Origin: an uncultured Rhodospirillales bacterium
Lineage (GTDB): Bacteria > Pseudomonadota > Alphaproteobacteria > Rhodospirillales > UBA2165
DNA length: 64,000 nucleotides
Assembly: GCA_913055735.1 (NCBI GenBank)
Contig: CAJXKD010000002.1
Span: 248,001 to 312,000 of the forward strand
Reading direction: 5' to 3'
In this document: positions 50,219 to 60,374 of the stretch, one piece after another
How the letters are laid out: each line of letters begins with the position of its first letter
How positions within the stretch are numbered: the stretch's first letter is position 1
Made by a program: the position numbers and the translations under genes
Notes under the pieces: generated by a model
Seen by the model: the letters and a program-made list of their open reading frames with translations, nothing else
What the model was told of the DNA's origin: nothing
Databases searched by the model: none

Positions 50219-51694
50219 CTAATCCTGCTCGGTGAGCAGCGACAATTGCGCCGGCATGGGGCCACCCTGTCGGTCGGTTAGGGGAATGGGATATTCACCG
50301 GTAAAGCAGGCGTCGCAATATTGCGGCTCTTGGGAATTGCGGCCTGGCTCACCTACCGCCCGGTAAAGGCCGTCCAGGGAAATGAAAGAAAGGGAATCGG
50401 CGCCGATGTGCTTGGCCATGGCCTCGACGTCATGACGGGCGGCCAAGAGTTCTTCTCGTTCCGGCGTGTCGATGCCGTAAAAGCAGGAATGCGTCGTCGG
50501 CGGGCTTGAAATTCGCATATGAACTTCCTTGGCGCCGGCGGCGCGGACCATGGCAACGATCTTTTCCGAGGTCGTCCCGCGGACAATGGAGTCGTCGACC
50601 AGCACGACCCGTTTGCCGGCGATATGTCCGGTGTTGGCGTTGTGCTTCAACTTCACCCCGAGGTGACGGATATGGTCGGAGGGCTCGATGAAGGTCCGGC
50701 CGACATAGTGATTGCGGATGATCCCAAGCTCGAACGGAACGCCGGCCTGCTCGGCATAGCCGATGGCGGCGGGCACGCCGGAATCGGGAACCGGTACGAC
50801 GATATCCGATTCCACATGGCTTTCGCGGGCCAGTTCCGCGCCGATCCTTTTGCGGACGGCATAGACGTTGCTGTCCTCGATCATGCTGTCGGGCCGCGCG
50901 AAATAGATGTACTCAAAAATGCAGAAATGCCGTGGCGTCTTGGTGAAGGGTTTGATGCTGCGGACGCCGTCTTTATCAACGATAACAATTTCGCCCGGAT
51001 CCACGTCGCGGATATGTTCGACGCCGATGATATCGAACGCGCAGGTTTCCGACGCGAAGAAATAGGCCCCGTCCATTCGGCCGAGTGCCAGCGGGCGCAC
51101 GCCCATGGGATCGCGCACGCCGATGAGGGCATCATTGGACAACAGGACCAAGGAGTAGGCGCCTTCGACCTGGCGCAGCGCATCGATGATCCGGTCGACA
51201 ACGGTGGAAAATTCGCTGATGGCGATAAGATGGAGGATGATCTCCGTGTCGGTGGTCGACTGGAAGATGCAGCCCCGTTGTACGAGCGCCCGGCGCAGCG
51301 CATAGGCGTTCGTGAGGTTTCCGTTGTGGGCAATGGCAAGCCCGCCGAGTTCCAGATCCGCGAACAACGGCTGGATATTGCGGATCATGGTTTCGCCGGT
51401 CGTGGAATAGCGGTTGTGACCGACGGCCATGGTTCCGGCGAGGCGGCTAATGATCTCTTCGGAACTGAAGTTGTCGCCGACGAGCCCCGGCGCGCGATGT
51501 GAATTGAAATTATTGCCGTTGAAGCTGACGATACCCGAAGCTTCCTGTCCGCGGTGCTGCAGGGCATGGAGGCCAAGGGCCGTATGAGCGGCGGCATCGT
51601 CGTGGCCGAAAACGCCGAAAACGGCACATTCGTCGTGAAAATGGTCGTCCTCGAGGGACGGAATTTTGCGATCGGGAGTGTTGCCCAAAGCCAT
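50219..51694 (-). CDS. purF: Amidophosphoribosyltransferase PurF
   Basis: PurF makes phosphoribosylamine from PRPP and glutamine, the first committed step of purine synthesis. The 491-residue protein has the nucleophile C23 in DECAVFG after a 22-residue leader that is probably cleaved off, HNGNLTNA in the glutaminase domain, and the PRPP site VVLVDDSIVRGTTSEK. The YCDACFTGEYP ending and an internal Cys in PRHFC fit the iron-sulfur PurF type of Bacillus. The ATG at 51694 was chosen; the reading from 51790 overlaps cvpA. Confidence 0.95.
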   Translation of the reverse strand: MALGNTPDRKIPSLEDDHFHDECAVFGVFGHDDAAAHTALGLHALQHRGQEASGIVSFNGNNFNSHRAPGLVGDNFSSEEIISRLAGTMAVGHNRYSTTGETMIRNIQPLFADLELGGLAIAHNGNLTNAYALRRALVQRGCIFQSTTDTEIILHLIAISEFSTVVDRIIDALRQVEGAYSLVLLSNDALIGVRDPMGVRPLALGRMDGAYFFASETCAFDIIGVEHIRDVDPGEIVIVDKDGVRSIKPFTKTPRHFCIFEYIYFARPDSMIEDSNVYAVRKRIGAELARESHVESDIVVPVPDSGVPAAIGYAEQAGVPFELGIIRNHYVGRTFIEPSDHIRHLGVKLKHNANTGHIAGKRVVLVDDSIVRGTTSEKIVAMVRAAGAKEVHMRISSPPTTHSCFYGIDTPEREELLAARHDVEAMAKHIGADSLSFISLDGLYRAVGEPGRNSQEPQYCDACFTGEYPIPLTDRQGGPMPAQLSLLTEQD

Positions 51695-51701
51695 GGTTCG
51701 G

Positions 51702-52373
51702 TTACTGCAGTCCCTGAATGGTTCGGTCCAGCGCGCGGCGCTCCTTACTATCATATCCAGGCCGATCTGCACGCTGAGAATCGGTCCCATCGGGTTTAAG
51801 TAGGCTATCGTAGGTTTGTTTCAGCTCCATCGCGTCCTTGACCTTGCGAGAGGCCGTCCTGGCGCTAGAAGTCCCGAAAATCTGCAGATTCTTGGGGGTC
51901 ACGGCGCGTAATATGACGGTTCCGGTCTGAATCAGGGGCAGGGATTTGGCCTCCTGGACCCATTTGGGGTGCTCCTCCGGGGTCCAGGTCGATTCGGCCA
52001 CGGCATAGGCCGCGACAATGATCAGGGCCCCCGTGAGCAGGCCCGCCAAGAGGCCCAGGGAGCGGTCGAGCGCATTGAGCCGGCTGTTGCGGACCCAGCC
52101 GCCGATCATGGAGCTGATAAGGAACAGGATCACCAGCGAGACGAGGAATATCGCCACTCCGGTGGTGAGATCGGCGAAAAACTCGGATTCGATGTATTTG
52201 CGGGCGATCGGCTGGGCCGGCGTAAAGCCGTAAAGGGTGGCGAGCGCGGCACCAATCCAGGACATAACGAACAGGCCACCCCGTACGAAACCGAGGGTCA
52301 GGCCGATCAACGCGCCCACCAGGAGCATCAGGATCACGCAGATATCGAAGATGTTGACGGGGAGGCTATCCAT
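51702..52373 (-). CDS. cvpA: CvpA family membrane protein
   Basis: The 223-residue protein starts MDSLPVNIFDICVILMLLVG and has four membrane helices in the first 130 residues, with the family's ALDRSLGLLAGLLTGAL segment. CvpA was named for colicin V production and is commonly next to purF; its role in envelope homeostasis is not fully defined. The start overlaps the radA end by eight bases, and purF follows seven bases after its stop. Confidence 0.92.
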   Translation of the reverse strand: MDSLPVNIFDICVILMLLVGALIGLTLGFVRGGLFVMSWIGAALATLYGFTPAQPIARKYIESEFFADLTTGVAIFLVSLVILFLISSMIGGWVRNSRLNALDRSLGLLAGLLTGALIIVAAYAVAESTWTPEEHPKWVQEAKSLPLIQTGTVILRAVTPKNLQIFGTSSARTASRKVKDAMELKQTYDSLLKPDGTDSQRADRPGYDSKERRALDRTIQGLQ

Positions 52374-53817
52374 TGGAGACCCGCCTAGAAACCGGCTCGT
52401 GGCTGGTGGGAAGGGGCGTGACGGTGTTGTGCAGCCAGGCGATGAGGCCGTCCAGATGATCGATGGTGTGGACCTGCAGATCGGCAAAAGCGGGGGCGGC
52501 CTTGCCATCTTTGCCTTTGCCCCGGCGTTTGCGCTGCAGGGTGGGGGACACGGCCTGGGTGAAGCCGAGCTTCGAGGCTTCGCGCAGCCGGACGTCCATT
52601 TGACCGACTTGACGGATTTCGCCTGATAGGCCGACCTCGCCGAACACCACCGTTTCCTGTGGCACCGGCTTGCCGGTAAGAGACGAGACCAAAGCGGCCG
52701 CGACCGCCAAATCGGCGGCCGGTTCGCTGATTTTCAGGCCCCCGGCGACATTAAGGAAGACGTCCTGCGCGCCGATGGCGAGCCCGCAGCGGGCTTCGAG
52801 AACGGCAAGCAGCATGGAAAGCCTGCTGTTGTCCCAACCGACGACGGCGCGGCGGGGCGTGCCGAAAGACGCCGGCGCGGTGAGCGCCTGGATTTCCACC
52901 AGCATCGGGCGGGTGCCCTCGACACCCGCAAAGACGCAGGCGCCACTGACCGCTTCCTCCCGGTCGGCAAGGAACAGGGCCGACGGGTCGGGCACTTCGG
53001 CGAGACCGGCGTCGGTCATCTCGAACACCCCGATTTCGTCGGCAGGGCCGAAACGGTTCTTTACCGCCCGCAGGATACGGAATTGGTGACCACGTTCGCC
53101 TTCGAAATAAAGCACCGTATCGACCATGTGTTCGAGGACCTTGGGGCCGGCGATCAGGCCCTCCTTGGTGACATGGCCGACGAGAATGAGCGCAAAGCCG
53201 CGCCTCTTGGCGAGGCGGATCAACTCTTGTGCGGACGTACGTACTTGGGCAACCGTGCCGGGGGCGGAATCAAGGCTATCGACAAAGAGGGTCTGGATTG
53301 AATCGGCGATGACGATTTGTGGCGGATCGGCGCCGTCGAGTGTCGCCACGATATCGCGGACGTTGGTGGCCGAGGCGAGATCGATGGGGGCGTCGGCAAG
53401 ACCCAGCCGGCGCGCCCGCAACCGCACCTGATCGACCGACTCCTCGCCAGAGATGTAGACGCACCGCGTATCTTTTTGGGAGGCCAGCGCTGCCGAAACC
53501 TGCAATAGAATGGTCGATTTACCGATGCCCGGGTCGCCGCCGACGAGCAGTGCGGAGCCGGGAACGATACCGCCGCCGCAAACCCGGTCGAACTCCGTGA
53601 TGCCGGTCGTCATGCGTGGCGCGGGGATTGATTCGCCTTTGAGGCTGACGAAATCGATTCGCGCGCCTTTCTTACCGCCCAATCCTTTGGGGACGGCGGC
53701 CGGCGCGGCTTCCTCGACAATGGTATTCCATCCGCCGCAGGCATCGCATTTGCCAATCCACCGTGGGTGAGAGGCACCGCACTCCTGACACACGAAATTG
53801 CTTGTTTGCCGGGCCAC
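52366..53817 (-). CDS. radA: DNA repair protein RadA (Sms)
   Basis: RadA is a RecA-like helicase that promotes branch migration in recombination repair. The 483-residue protein has the N-terminal zinc finger C10, C13, C24, C27, Walker A GGDPGIGKST at 93-102, the KNRFG motif at 253-257, and a Lon-like C-terminal domain. It begins the radA-cvpA-purF run on the minus strand. Confidence 0.97.
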   Translation of the reverse strand: MARQTSNFVCQECGASHPRWIGKCDACGGWNTIVEEAAPAAVPKGLGGKKGARIDFVSLKGESIPAPRMTTGITEFDRVCGGGIVPGSALLVGGDPGIGKSTILLQVSAALASQKDTRCVYISGEESVDQVRLRARRLGLADAPIDLASATNVRDIVATLDGADPPQIVIADSIQTLFVDSLDSAPGTVAQVRTSAQELIRLAKRRGFALILVGHVTKEGLIAGPKVLEHMVDTVLYFEGERGHQFRILRAVKNRFGPADEIGVFEMTDAGLAEVPDPSALFLADREEAVSGACVFAGVEGTRPMLVEIQALTAPASFGTPRRAVVGWDNSRLSMLLAVLEARCGLAIGAQDVFLNVAGGLKISEPAADLAVAAALVSSLTGKPVPQETVVFGEVGLSGEIRQVGQMDVRLREASKLGFTQAVSPTLQRKRRGKGKDGKAAPAFADLQVHTIDHLDGLIAWLHNTVTPLPTSHEPVSRRVSNG

Positions 53818-53862
53818 TTAGCTTCCGTTCTCTTGTCTACGTACCTGCGCGACCCCTATCGG

Positions 53863-54648
53863 TCACGCCCTGACGGCCATCCGGATCGGGCCGTCCGTTC
53901 GCCCACTAACGAATTGATCCACATAGTCATTGCCGGTCTTGTCGACGGCATTGGCCGGACCGTTCCAGATAATTTTACCATTGTATATCATTGCGATCCG
54001 ATCGCCGATTTTTCGTGCGCTCGCCATATCGTGCGTGATCGACAAGGCCGTCGCGCCGACTTCTCGCACACAACTGACGATCAGGTTATTGATGACATCC
54101 GACATGATGGGATCAAGACCGGTGGTCGGTTCATCGAAAAAGATAATTTCCGGGTCGGTGGCGATGGCGCGGGCAAGTCCTACACGTTTTTTCATGCCAC
54201 CGGACAAATCGGCGGGCGCCAAATCGCAAATATTGGGCCGCAGCCCTACTTGGGCGAGCTTGGCAACGGCAATTTCCTTGGCTTGTTTGCGGTTCATGCC
54301 CTCGCCAAGCAGCCGGAAGGCAACGTTTTCCCACACGGGCAGGCTGTCAAACAGCGCAGCCCCCTGAAACAGCATGCCGATCTTGGCGTTGACACGGTCG
54401 TGATCGCTACCGGTGAGCCCGACAACATTCTCGCCGTCGATTTCGATGGTGCCGCTATCGGGGGTCAGGATACCCAGGATGCATTTGAGCATTACCGACT
54501 TACCGACGCCCGATCCCCCGATTACCACCATCGATTCGCCGGTGCCGATATCCAAGTCGAGCCCGTCGAGCACCACCTTCGGTCCAAATCTCTTATGGAC
54601 GTTCGAGAGGCGGATCTTGGGAGATCCTTGGGGAGTGCTGTCAGACAT
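53863..54648 (-). CDS. mlaF: Phospholipid ABC transporter ATPase MlaF
   Basis: MlaF drives retrograde or anterograde phospholipid transport between the membranes with MlaE, MlaD and MlaB. The 261-residue ATPase has Walker A GGSGVGKS at 44-51, Q-loop Gln before GAALFDS, signature DLSGGMKKR, Walker B IIFFDEPTTGLDP and a switch His in ITHD. The ATG at 54648 overlaps the mlaE end. No mlaD (MCE) gene follows here, so the substrate-binding partner is elsewhere. Confidence 0.94.
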   Translation of the reverse strand: MSDSTPQGSPKIRLSNVHKRFGPKVVLDGLDLDIGTGESMVVIGGSGVGKSVMLKCILGILTPDSGTIEIDGENVVGLTGSDHDRVNAKIGMLFQGAALFDSLPVWENVAFRLLGEGMNRKQAKEIAVAKLAQVGLRPNICDLAPADLSGGMKKRVGLARAIATDPEIIFFDEPTTGLDPIMSDVINNLIVSCVREVGATALSITHDMASARKIGDRIAMIYNGKIIWNGPANAVDKTGNDYVDQFVSGRTDGPIRMAVRA

Positions 54649-55420
54649 CAACGGTGAAGAAGGCGGCTGTCAGGATGAAGTTAAAACAGAGGATGAGGAT
54701 CGACGCGGAAACGACGGCATAGGTCGTTGCCTGACCCACGCCTTGCGCGCCGCCGCGTGAATAGTAGCCGTGGTAACAGCCCATCAAGGCGATAATAAGG
54801 CCGAACACGGCGGCCTTGATGAGGCCCGACACGACGTCGAACGATTCGAGGAAGTCCCAAGTGTTCTGCAAATAGTTCGCCGGGTTAAAGCCCAATTCGT
54901 AGATGCCCACGAGATACCCGCCGAGCACGCCAATGATATCGGCAATGAACACGAGGATCGGTAGCATGGTGACGCCCGCTATAATGCGCGGCACAACAAG
55001 ATATTTGAACGGGTTCGTTGAAAGGGTCGTGAGGGCGTCGACTTGTTCGGTGACTCGCATGGTGCCGATCTCGGCAGCCATGGAGGCGCCGATCCGGCCC
55101 GTGACCATGAGACCGGCAAGTACCGGCGCCAATTCCCGGGTAATGGACAAAACGACGACGTTGGCAACAGCACCTTCGGCGGAAAACCGGGCAAACCCCG
55201 TATAACTTTGCAGCGCCAGAACCATGCCGGTGAAAATTGCCGTCAGGCCAACGACGGGCAGGGAGAAATAACCGATTTCGATCATCTGGCGGATGACGAT
55301 GCGCGGATAGTAGGGCGGCCGGAACAAATGACTTAGGGAAATGCCGCTGAACATGGTTATCCGGCCTATGGTGGCCAGAAAACCCAAGGTGACATGACCG
55401 ATGGGCTGTAGGGGGTTCAC
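54641..55420 (-). CDS. mlaE: Phospholipid ABC transporter permease MlaE
   Basis: The 259-residue permease has the family pattern: IGYFSLPVVGLTAIFTGMVLALQSY near 46-70, RELAPVLAGLMVTGRIGASMAAEIGTMRVTEQ near 92-123, and four or five helices. It forms the inner-membrane channel with MlaF. A GTG start at 55420 overlaps the alr stop, so alr-mlaE-mlaF are translationally coupled on the minus strand. Confidence 0.95.
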   Translation of the reverse strand: MNPLQPIGHVTLGFLATIGRITMFSGISLSHLFRPPYYPRIVIRQMIEIGYFSLPVVGLTAIFTGMVLALQSYTGFARFSAEGAVANVVVLSITRELAPVLAGLMVTGRIGASMAAEIGTMRVTEQVDALTTLSTNPFKYLVVPRIIAGVTMLPILVFIADIIGVLGGYLVGIYELGFNPANYLQNTWDFLESFDVVSGLIKAAVFGLIIALMGCYHGYYSRGGAQGVGQATTYAVVSASILILCFNFILTAAFFTVDV

Positions 55421-56517
55421 GCGGCGCCTCCGCCGACGTATGTCCGTTGAAAGCGGTGCCCGAGACGGGTCAACAACTCATAGCCGATGGTCCCCGCTTT
55501 TTCGGCGACATCGTCGATGGGATTGTCGGAACCGATCATGTCGGCAAGCGCGCCCGGCTGGGCAAGGTTTTCTGGGACGTCGGTCACGTCCAAGGTCGTC
55601 AAATCCATGGATACACGTCCCACGACGGGGGCCTTATGTCCGTCGATATAGGCGATACCGGAATTCCCCAAAGACCGCATGTACCCGTCCGCGTAACCGA
55701 TTGCCACGGTGGCGAGACGGCATTTGTGATCCACCCGGTGCGTCGCACCATAGCCAACGGTCTGTGGAGCGTCAACGGACCGCACCTGCAGGATTCTTCC
55801 TTGCAGACGAATGACTTGCGACATGGGGTTCGGTTTGCCGGGCGTCGGATTAACACCGAACAATGCGACACCCGCGCGCGCCAGATCGAAATGGAAACCG
55901 GGGCCGAGGAAAATACCGGATGACGCGGCGAGACTGGCGCGGCGATGGGGGAGGCGCGCGGCGATGTCAGCGAACGCCGCTCGTTGTTCCTCGTTCTTCG
56001 GGTTTGCCGCATCGTCGGAACACGCGAGATGGCTGATCAAGCAATCGACGGCGATCGGGCCTAGGGTTCCGTCATCCGTGGCAAGGGTTGCCACGTTTTC
56101 GGGTGTAAGACCGAGACGGCACATGCCGGTGTCGACCTGAATGTCGGCAGGTAGCTTGTCGTTTTGGTCGCGGCAAAGCCGGGACCATCGGCCTATTTCG
56201 TTGAGGGTGTTGAGCACCGGCACCAAACCATGGGCAAGGGCGATCTCTTCCCAGCCGGGTAACAGTCCGTCCAAGACATGGATGTCCGCATCGGGAAGCA
56301 ACTGCCGCAAACCGACGCCTTCGCGGGGCGTGGCGATAAAAAAAGATTTGCATCCGGCCTGCCAGAGCGCCGGCGCGACATGGGCAATGCCGAGACCATA
56401 GGCATCCGCCTTGACCACCGCACCGAGTTCCGCGTCGCCGAGTTTCGATTGAAGGGCGGCGTAGTTCGCCACGATGGCGTCCAGATCGATGGTCAGGACG
56501 GCGCCGTTGGCTGCCAT
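55417..56517 (-). CDS. alr: Alanine racemase Alr
   Basis: Alr makes D-alanine for peptidoglycan. The 366-residue protein has the PLP lysine K36 in VVKADAYGLG and the catalytic Tyr Y256 in VGYGATHRVD, with the terminal GRVSMDLTTLDVT and GYELLTRLG regions. The ATG at 56517 starts MAANGAVLTIDLDAI after a GAAGGGAAC site; the reading from 56640 adds 41 residues that overlap dnaB in another frame. It follows dnaB by 34 bases, a frequent order. Confidence 0.95.
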   Translation of the reverse strand: MAANGAVLTIDLDAIVANYAALQSKLGDAELGAVVKADAYGLGIAHVAPALWQAGCKSFFIATPREGVGLRQLLPDADIHVLDGLLPGWEEIALAHGLVPVLNTLNEIGRWSRLCRDQNDKLPADIQVDTGMCRLGLTPENVATLATDDGTLGPIAVDCLISHLACSDDAANPKNEEQRAAFADIAARLPHRRASLAASSGIFLGPGFHFDLARAGVALFGVNPTPGKPNPMSQVIRLQGRILQVRSVDAPQTVGYGATHRVDHKCRLATVAIGYADGYMRSLGNSGIAYIDGHKAPVVGRVSMDLTTLDVTDVPENLAQPGALADMIGSDNPIDDVAEKAGTIGYELLTRLGHRFQRTYVGGGAA

Positions 56518-56551
56518 ATTGTTCCCTTCATTCGTCTCCCACCTTTGTGGG

Positions 56552-58078
56552 TCAAAAGCTTTCCGAATGTTGCGTGTCGAGATCGGCGAACCGGGTGTAA
56601 GTGCCGTCGAAGTAGAGGCGCACGGTGCCCGTGGGACCATGACGTTGCTTCGCGATCAGCAACTCGGTCTGATGCCGGACCTCGTTCAAGCGGGTTTCCC
56701 ACCGTTCGTGGCGTTCGGCAAACTTGTCGGCGGCTTCGTCCTGCCGCATAACCGGTTCGCCGCGCTCCAGGTAGTAGGATTCCCGGAAAATGAACATCAC
56801 CGCGTCCGCGTCCTGTTCGATGGACCCCGATTCACGAAGGTCCGAAAGCTGCGGCCGCTTGTCCTCGCGTTGCTCGACGGCGCGTGACAATTGCGACAAC
56901 GCGATCACCGGTACGTCCAGTTCCTTGGCAAGGGTTTTCAGCCCACGGGTGATCTCACTGATTTCCAAAACACGGTTGTCGCCCCGTCGCGTACTGCTTT
57001 CCATGAGTTGCAGATAGTCGACAACGATCAGCCCAAGTCCGTGTTCGCGTTTGAGGCGGCGTGCCCGGGTGCGTAGCGCGCTGACCGACAGGGCCGGCGT
57101 ATCGTCGATGAAAATGGGCAATCGGTGCAGTTGCTGGCTGGCCACGACCAATTTGTCGAACTCTTCGTTGGAGAGCGCGCCGCGCCGCATCTTGTCGGAG
57201 GCAATCTCGGCTTGCTCCGACAGAATGCGGCTGGCCAACTGCTCGGCTGACATCTCCAGCGAGAAAAAGCCGACGACACCGCCATCGGTGACGTTTTTGT
57301 TGCCGAACTCGTCCGTTTCGGCGCGATAGTCATAGGCGACGTTGAAGGCAATGTTGGTGGCGAGCGCCGTTTTCCCCATGGAGGGCCGCGCCGCGAGAAT
57401 AAGCAGATCAGATGGATGAAGTCCGCCGAGCAAGCCATCGAGATCGCGGAATCCGGTCGAGATGCCGCTGAGATGGCCGTCGCGACGATGCGCGGCCTCC
57501 GCCATTTCCACGGCGCTGACGATGGAGCTCTTGAACGTCTGGAAGCCGCCTTCGAACTCGCCCGTCGTCGCCAGGTCATACAGCCGCTGTTCGGCTTCCT
57601 CGATCAAATGTACGGCGGTATCTTCCACTTCCGGGGAATAAGATTCGTTGACGATGTTTTCGCCAAGGTCGATCAACTGCCGCTTCAGATAGAGGTCATA
57701 GATGGTCCGCCCGTACTCGGCGGCATTGATGATGCTGACCATGGAGCCGGCGATCTCGGCCAAGTATTGCGTGCCGCCGACTTCCGCTAGCGAGCCGTCC
57801 TGCTCGAAGAAATTCTTGAGCGTAATCGGATCGGCGATCTGACCGCGTTCGATCAGTTTCGAAGTTGCCTCATAGATCCGTCCGTGCACGGGATCGGCAA
57901 AGTGTTCGGGACGAAGAATATCCGAAACGCGGTCATAGGCATTGTTGTTGGCGAAGATCGCGCCCAGCAACGCCTTTTCCGCTTCGTAATTGTGAGGCGG
58001 GGTGCGGAAGACGGGTAGACCTGATTCGTCATCTTCAATGGAGTGAAGATGTGAAGTATTTGTTGCGCCGGAGACCAT
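56552..58078 (-). CDS. dnaB: Replicative DNA helicase DnaB
   Basis: DnaB unwinds DNA at the replication fork. The 508-residue protein has the N-terminal domain (PPHNYEAEKALLGAIFANN...), then the RecA-like domain with Walker A ARPSMGKTA, the Walker B region GLIVVDYLQLM, and LSQLSRAVEQREDKRPQLSDLRESGSIEQDAD. No intein is present. It is probably the first gene of dnaB-alr-mlaE-mlaF; its upstream 58079-58181 gap is short and otherwise empty. Confidence 0.97.
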   Translation of the reverse strand: MVSGATNTSHLHSIEDDESGLPVFRTPPHNYEAEKALLGAIFANNNAYDRVSDILRPEHFADPVHGRIYEATSKLIERGQIADPITLKNFFEQDGSLAEVGGTQYLAEIAGSMVSIINAAEYGRTIYDLYLKRQLIDLGENIVNESYSPEVEDTAVHLIEEAEQRLYDLATTGEFEGGFQTFKSSIVSAVEMAEAAHRRDGHLSGISTGFRDLDGLLGGLHPSDLLILAARPSMGKTALATNIAFNVAYDYRAETDEFGNKNVTDGGVVGFFSLEMSAEQLASRILSEQAEIASDKMRRGALSNEEFDKLVVASQQLHRLPIFIDDTPALSVSALRTRARRLKREHGLGLIVVDYLQLMESSTRRGDNRVLEISEITRGLKTLAKELDVPVIALSQLSRAVEQREDKRPQLSDLRESGSIEQDADAVMFIFRESYYLERGEPVMRQDEAADKFAERHERWETRLNEVRHQTELLIAKQRHGPTGTVRLYFDGTYTRFADLDTQHSESF

Positions 58079-58181
58079 GCGGCGAACATAAGCCAGATTC
58101 TATTTACGATGCGAGTCGTATTCGATCCACATCCCTGTGGAACATGGGAGTAAGTTCACGAATTTGTCGTCGATGCCGTGA

Positions 58182-59426
58182 TTAGGCCGCGCGTTCGTCG
58201 CGTGCGGTACTTTTTCTGTGCGCGTCTTCCCACTCGGAAATGTAGTTCCGTGTCAGCGGAACCGCGCTGCGGTGCTTGCACAGCTGAATTTGGAACACGG
58301 TCATGCCCATGTAGCGGAACGAAATTTCGCTCCCCGCGAGATAGAATTCCCACATGCGACAAAACTTTTCGTCATACAGTTTTGCGGCTTCGTCCCATTT
58401 TTCGACGAACCGCTCGCGCCAGGCCTTCAGCGTCTCGGCGTAGTGGGGACCGAGGAACTCGATATCAGTGGCGACCAGGCCGGCCCGTTCGATCGTGGGC
58501 ATCACTTCGGAAAGCGCCGGGATATAACCACCCGGGAAAATGTATTTTCGAATCCAGGCATCGGTGACGCTGGGGGGACCGCTACGGCCGATAGTGTGCA
58601 GCAGCATGACACCGTCATCAGCGAGCACCTCGTGGACCTTGCCGAAAAACTCGCGGAAATGGCCGACGCCGACATGCTCGAACATACCGACGGAAACAAT
58701 GCGGTCGAAGGTTCCGGTCTGATGGCGATAATCTTGCAGATTGAATTGGGCGCGGTCCGTCAGGCCCAGCTTCTCGGCGCGCTCGTTGGCAATCTTGTGC
58801 TGTTCTTCGGAAAGCGTAATGCCCGTGACCTCGGCACCCGACTCTTGGGCAATATAGAGTCCCATGCCGCCCCAGCCGCAACCGATGTCCAGAACCTTCT
58901 GACCTTTGTCGAGCCGCAGCTTGGCCGCGATATGGCGGCGCTTGTTGGTCTGTGCCGTGTCGATGTCGTCGCCGGGGCTTTCGAAATATGCGCAGGAATA
59001 TTGTTTGTCCTGATCGAGGAACAGATCATAGAGCTCGCCCGACAGGTCATAATGGTGCGCGACATTCTCTTTCGACCGGTGCACCGGGTTGTATTGATGG
59101 AGGCGGCGGAACATCATGCTGAGCCGCTCTGAGAAGCTGTGCAGTGGATGATCGCCAACTTTCTCCAAGTTACGGGCAACGAGCGCCAGGAAATCGTAGA
59201 TAGAACCGCCGTCCTCGATGGTCAGGCGACCGTCCATATAGCCTTCACCTAGAGCCATGCTCGGTGCGAACAGGGCACGGAATGGTAACACACGGTCGTG
59301 AAAATGGATGGTAACTGACGGTCCGTCGATCGACCCCTTGAAGTGGTGTTTTTTCCCGCCGGCATCGATGACGGTCAATTCCCCTTCGACTATCAGTTCG
59401 CGAAGGATGCGGCTCAGCATAAACAT
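58182..59426 (-). CDS. cfa: Cyclopropane-fatty-acyl-phospholipid synthase
   Basis: The 414-residue protein methylates double bonds of membrane acyl chains using SAM. It has the SAM site VLDIGCGWGGMGLYIA (about 165-180), VTGITLSEEQHKIANERA, FDRIVSVGMFEHVG, and IRKYIFPGGYIPALSEV, all standard for the family. An N-terminal SCP-like domain precedes the methyltransferase. It is transcribed alone. The 59427-59702 gap upstream contains the L9 terminator and presumably the cfa promoter. Confidence 0.94.
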   Translation of the reverse strand: MFMLSRILRELIVEGELTVIDAGGKKHHFKGSIDGPSVTIHFHDRVLPFRALFAPSMALGEGYMDGRLTIEDGGSIYDFLALVARNLEKVGDHPLHSFSERLSMMFRRLHQYNPVHRSKENVAHHYDLSGELYDLFLDQDKQYSCAYFESPGDDIDTAQTNKRRHIAAKLRLDKGQKVLDIGCGWGGMGLYIAQESGAEVTGITLSEEQHKIANERAEKLGLTDRAQFNLQDYRHQTGTFDRIVSVGMFEHVGVGHFREFFGKVHEVLADDGVMLLHTIGRSGPPSVTDAWIRKYIFPGGYIPALSEVMPTIERAGLVATDIEFLGPHYAETLKAWRERFVEKWDEAAKLYDEKFCRMWEFYLAGSEISFRYMGMTVFQIQLCKHRSAVPLTRNYISEWEDAHRKSTARDERAA

Positions 59427-59642
59427 CGGGCAATCCCCCTATAAGCCCCTGGCCTTGCGATGGCCTATTTCGCGTCGGGCTAATGGATATCCTCGTTTCT
59501 AAAAAGCCTATCACAGTCAAAAAGGCAATGAAACCATCCACATACGCCGCAGTTTCCAATCAGCGTAGGGTGCCAAATGCCGGAATTGTGCGGATTTTCC
59601 GGTGGGCAGGGGGGTGCCCCAAACGCGGGTCCGGGTCGCAAT

Positions 59643-59676
59643 AAAAAAGACGGCGTGCCTCGAAAAGCACGCCGTC
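59643..59676 (-). terminator. Rho-independent terminator of the S6-S18-L9 operon
   Basis: A 10-base perfect stem (GACGGCGTGC at 59649-59658 with GCACGCCGTC at 59667-59676) is followed on the minus strand by six T (the A-run at 59643-59648). It lies just after rplI. Confidence 0.88.
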
Positions 59677-59702
59677 CAATTCGGTCAATGAGGAAGAAAG
59701 GG

Positions 59703-60374
59703 TTAGGCGTCTTTTTCGGCCTCGGCTTGGTCCTCGGCTTCCTCGGCGATTTCCTCGAGAGCGTCCGCCGCTTCGGCGGTGACGTTCTCTTCGGCCACCG
59801 GCACCTCGTCCAGCGCTGCCGCAAGGGCTTCTTCCTCCGCGACAACGGCTTCGGCTGCTTCGGCGGCTTTTTCCTGTTCTTCGCTCGAGAGGACGGCCTG
59901 GCCCGTCTCTTCCTGGGTGCGGGCTTCCTCGGCCGAGCGTGCAACGTTGGCAGTAACTTCAACCACAACCTCCGGGTGGAGCGCGACATGCACCGGGTGC
60001 AGACCGATGGCCTTGATCGGCACATCCAGACGAATCTGCTGACGATTGACGGTAAATCCGGCTTCGGTCAGCGCGTCGGCGATGTCACGGGCATTCACCG
60101 ACCCGTAAAGCTGACCCGCGTCGCCCGCTTGACGCACCATGACGACAAACGTGCCGTTCATTTTGGTGGCGACAGCTTCCGCCTCGCTCTTGCGCTCAAG
60201 GTTCTGGGCTTCGAGTTGCGAGCGCTGTTTCTCGAAGAATTCTTTGTTGGCTTTGGTTGCCGGCAGGGCTTTCCGCTGCGGCAGCAGGAAATTACGGGCA
60301 TGGCCCGGTTTGACGTTGACCACATCACCGATCTGGCCAAGCTTCTCGATACGTTCCAAAAGGATGACTTCCAT
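59703..60374 (-). CDS. rplI: Ribosomal protein L9 with long acidic tail
   Basis: L9 starts [33 protein letters not shown], the canonical N-domain, with a normal C-domain to about residue 150. The protein is 223 residues, about 70 longer than usual: the extra C-terminal tail is almost all Glu, Ala, Asp and Val (about 155-223). Acidic L9 extensions occur in some alphaproteobacteria and have no assigned role. The ATG at 60374 overlaps the DUF2232 stop (ATGA). Confidence 0.96.
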   Translation of the reverse strand: MEVILLERIEKLGQIGDVVNVKPGHARNFLLPQRKALPATKANKEFFEKQRSQLEAQNLERKSEAEAVATKMNGTFVVMVRQAGDAGQLYGSVNARDIADALTEAGFTVNRQQIRLDVPIKAIGLHPVHVALHPEVVVEVTANVARSAEEARTQEETGQAVLSSEEQEKAAEAAEAVVAEEEALAAALDEVPVAEENVTAEAADALEEIAEEAEDQAEAEKDA

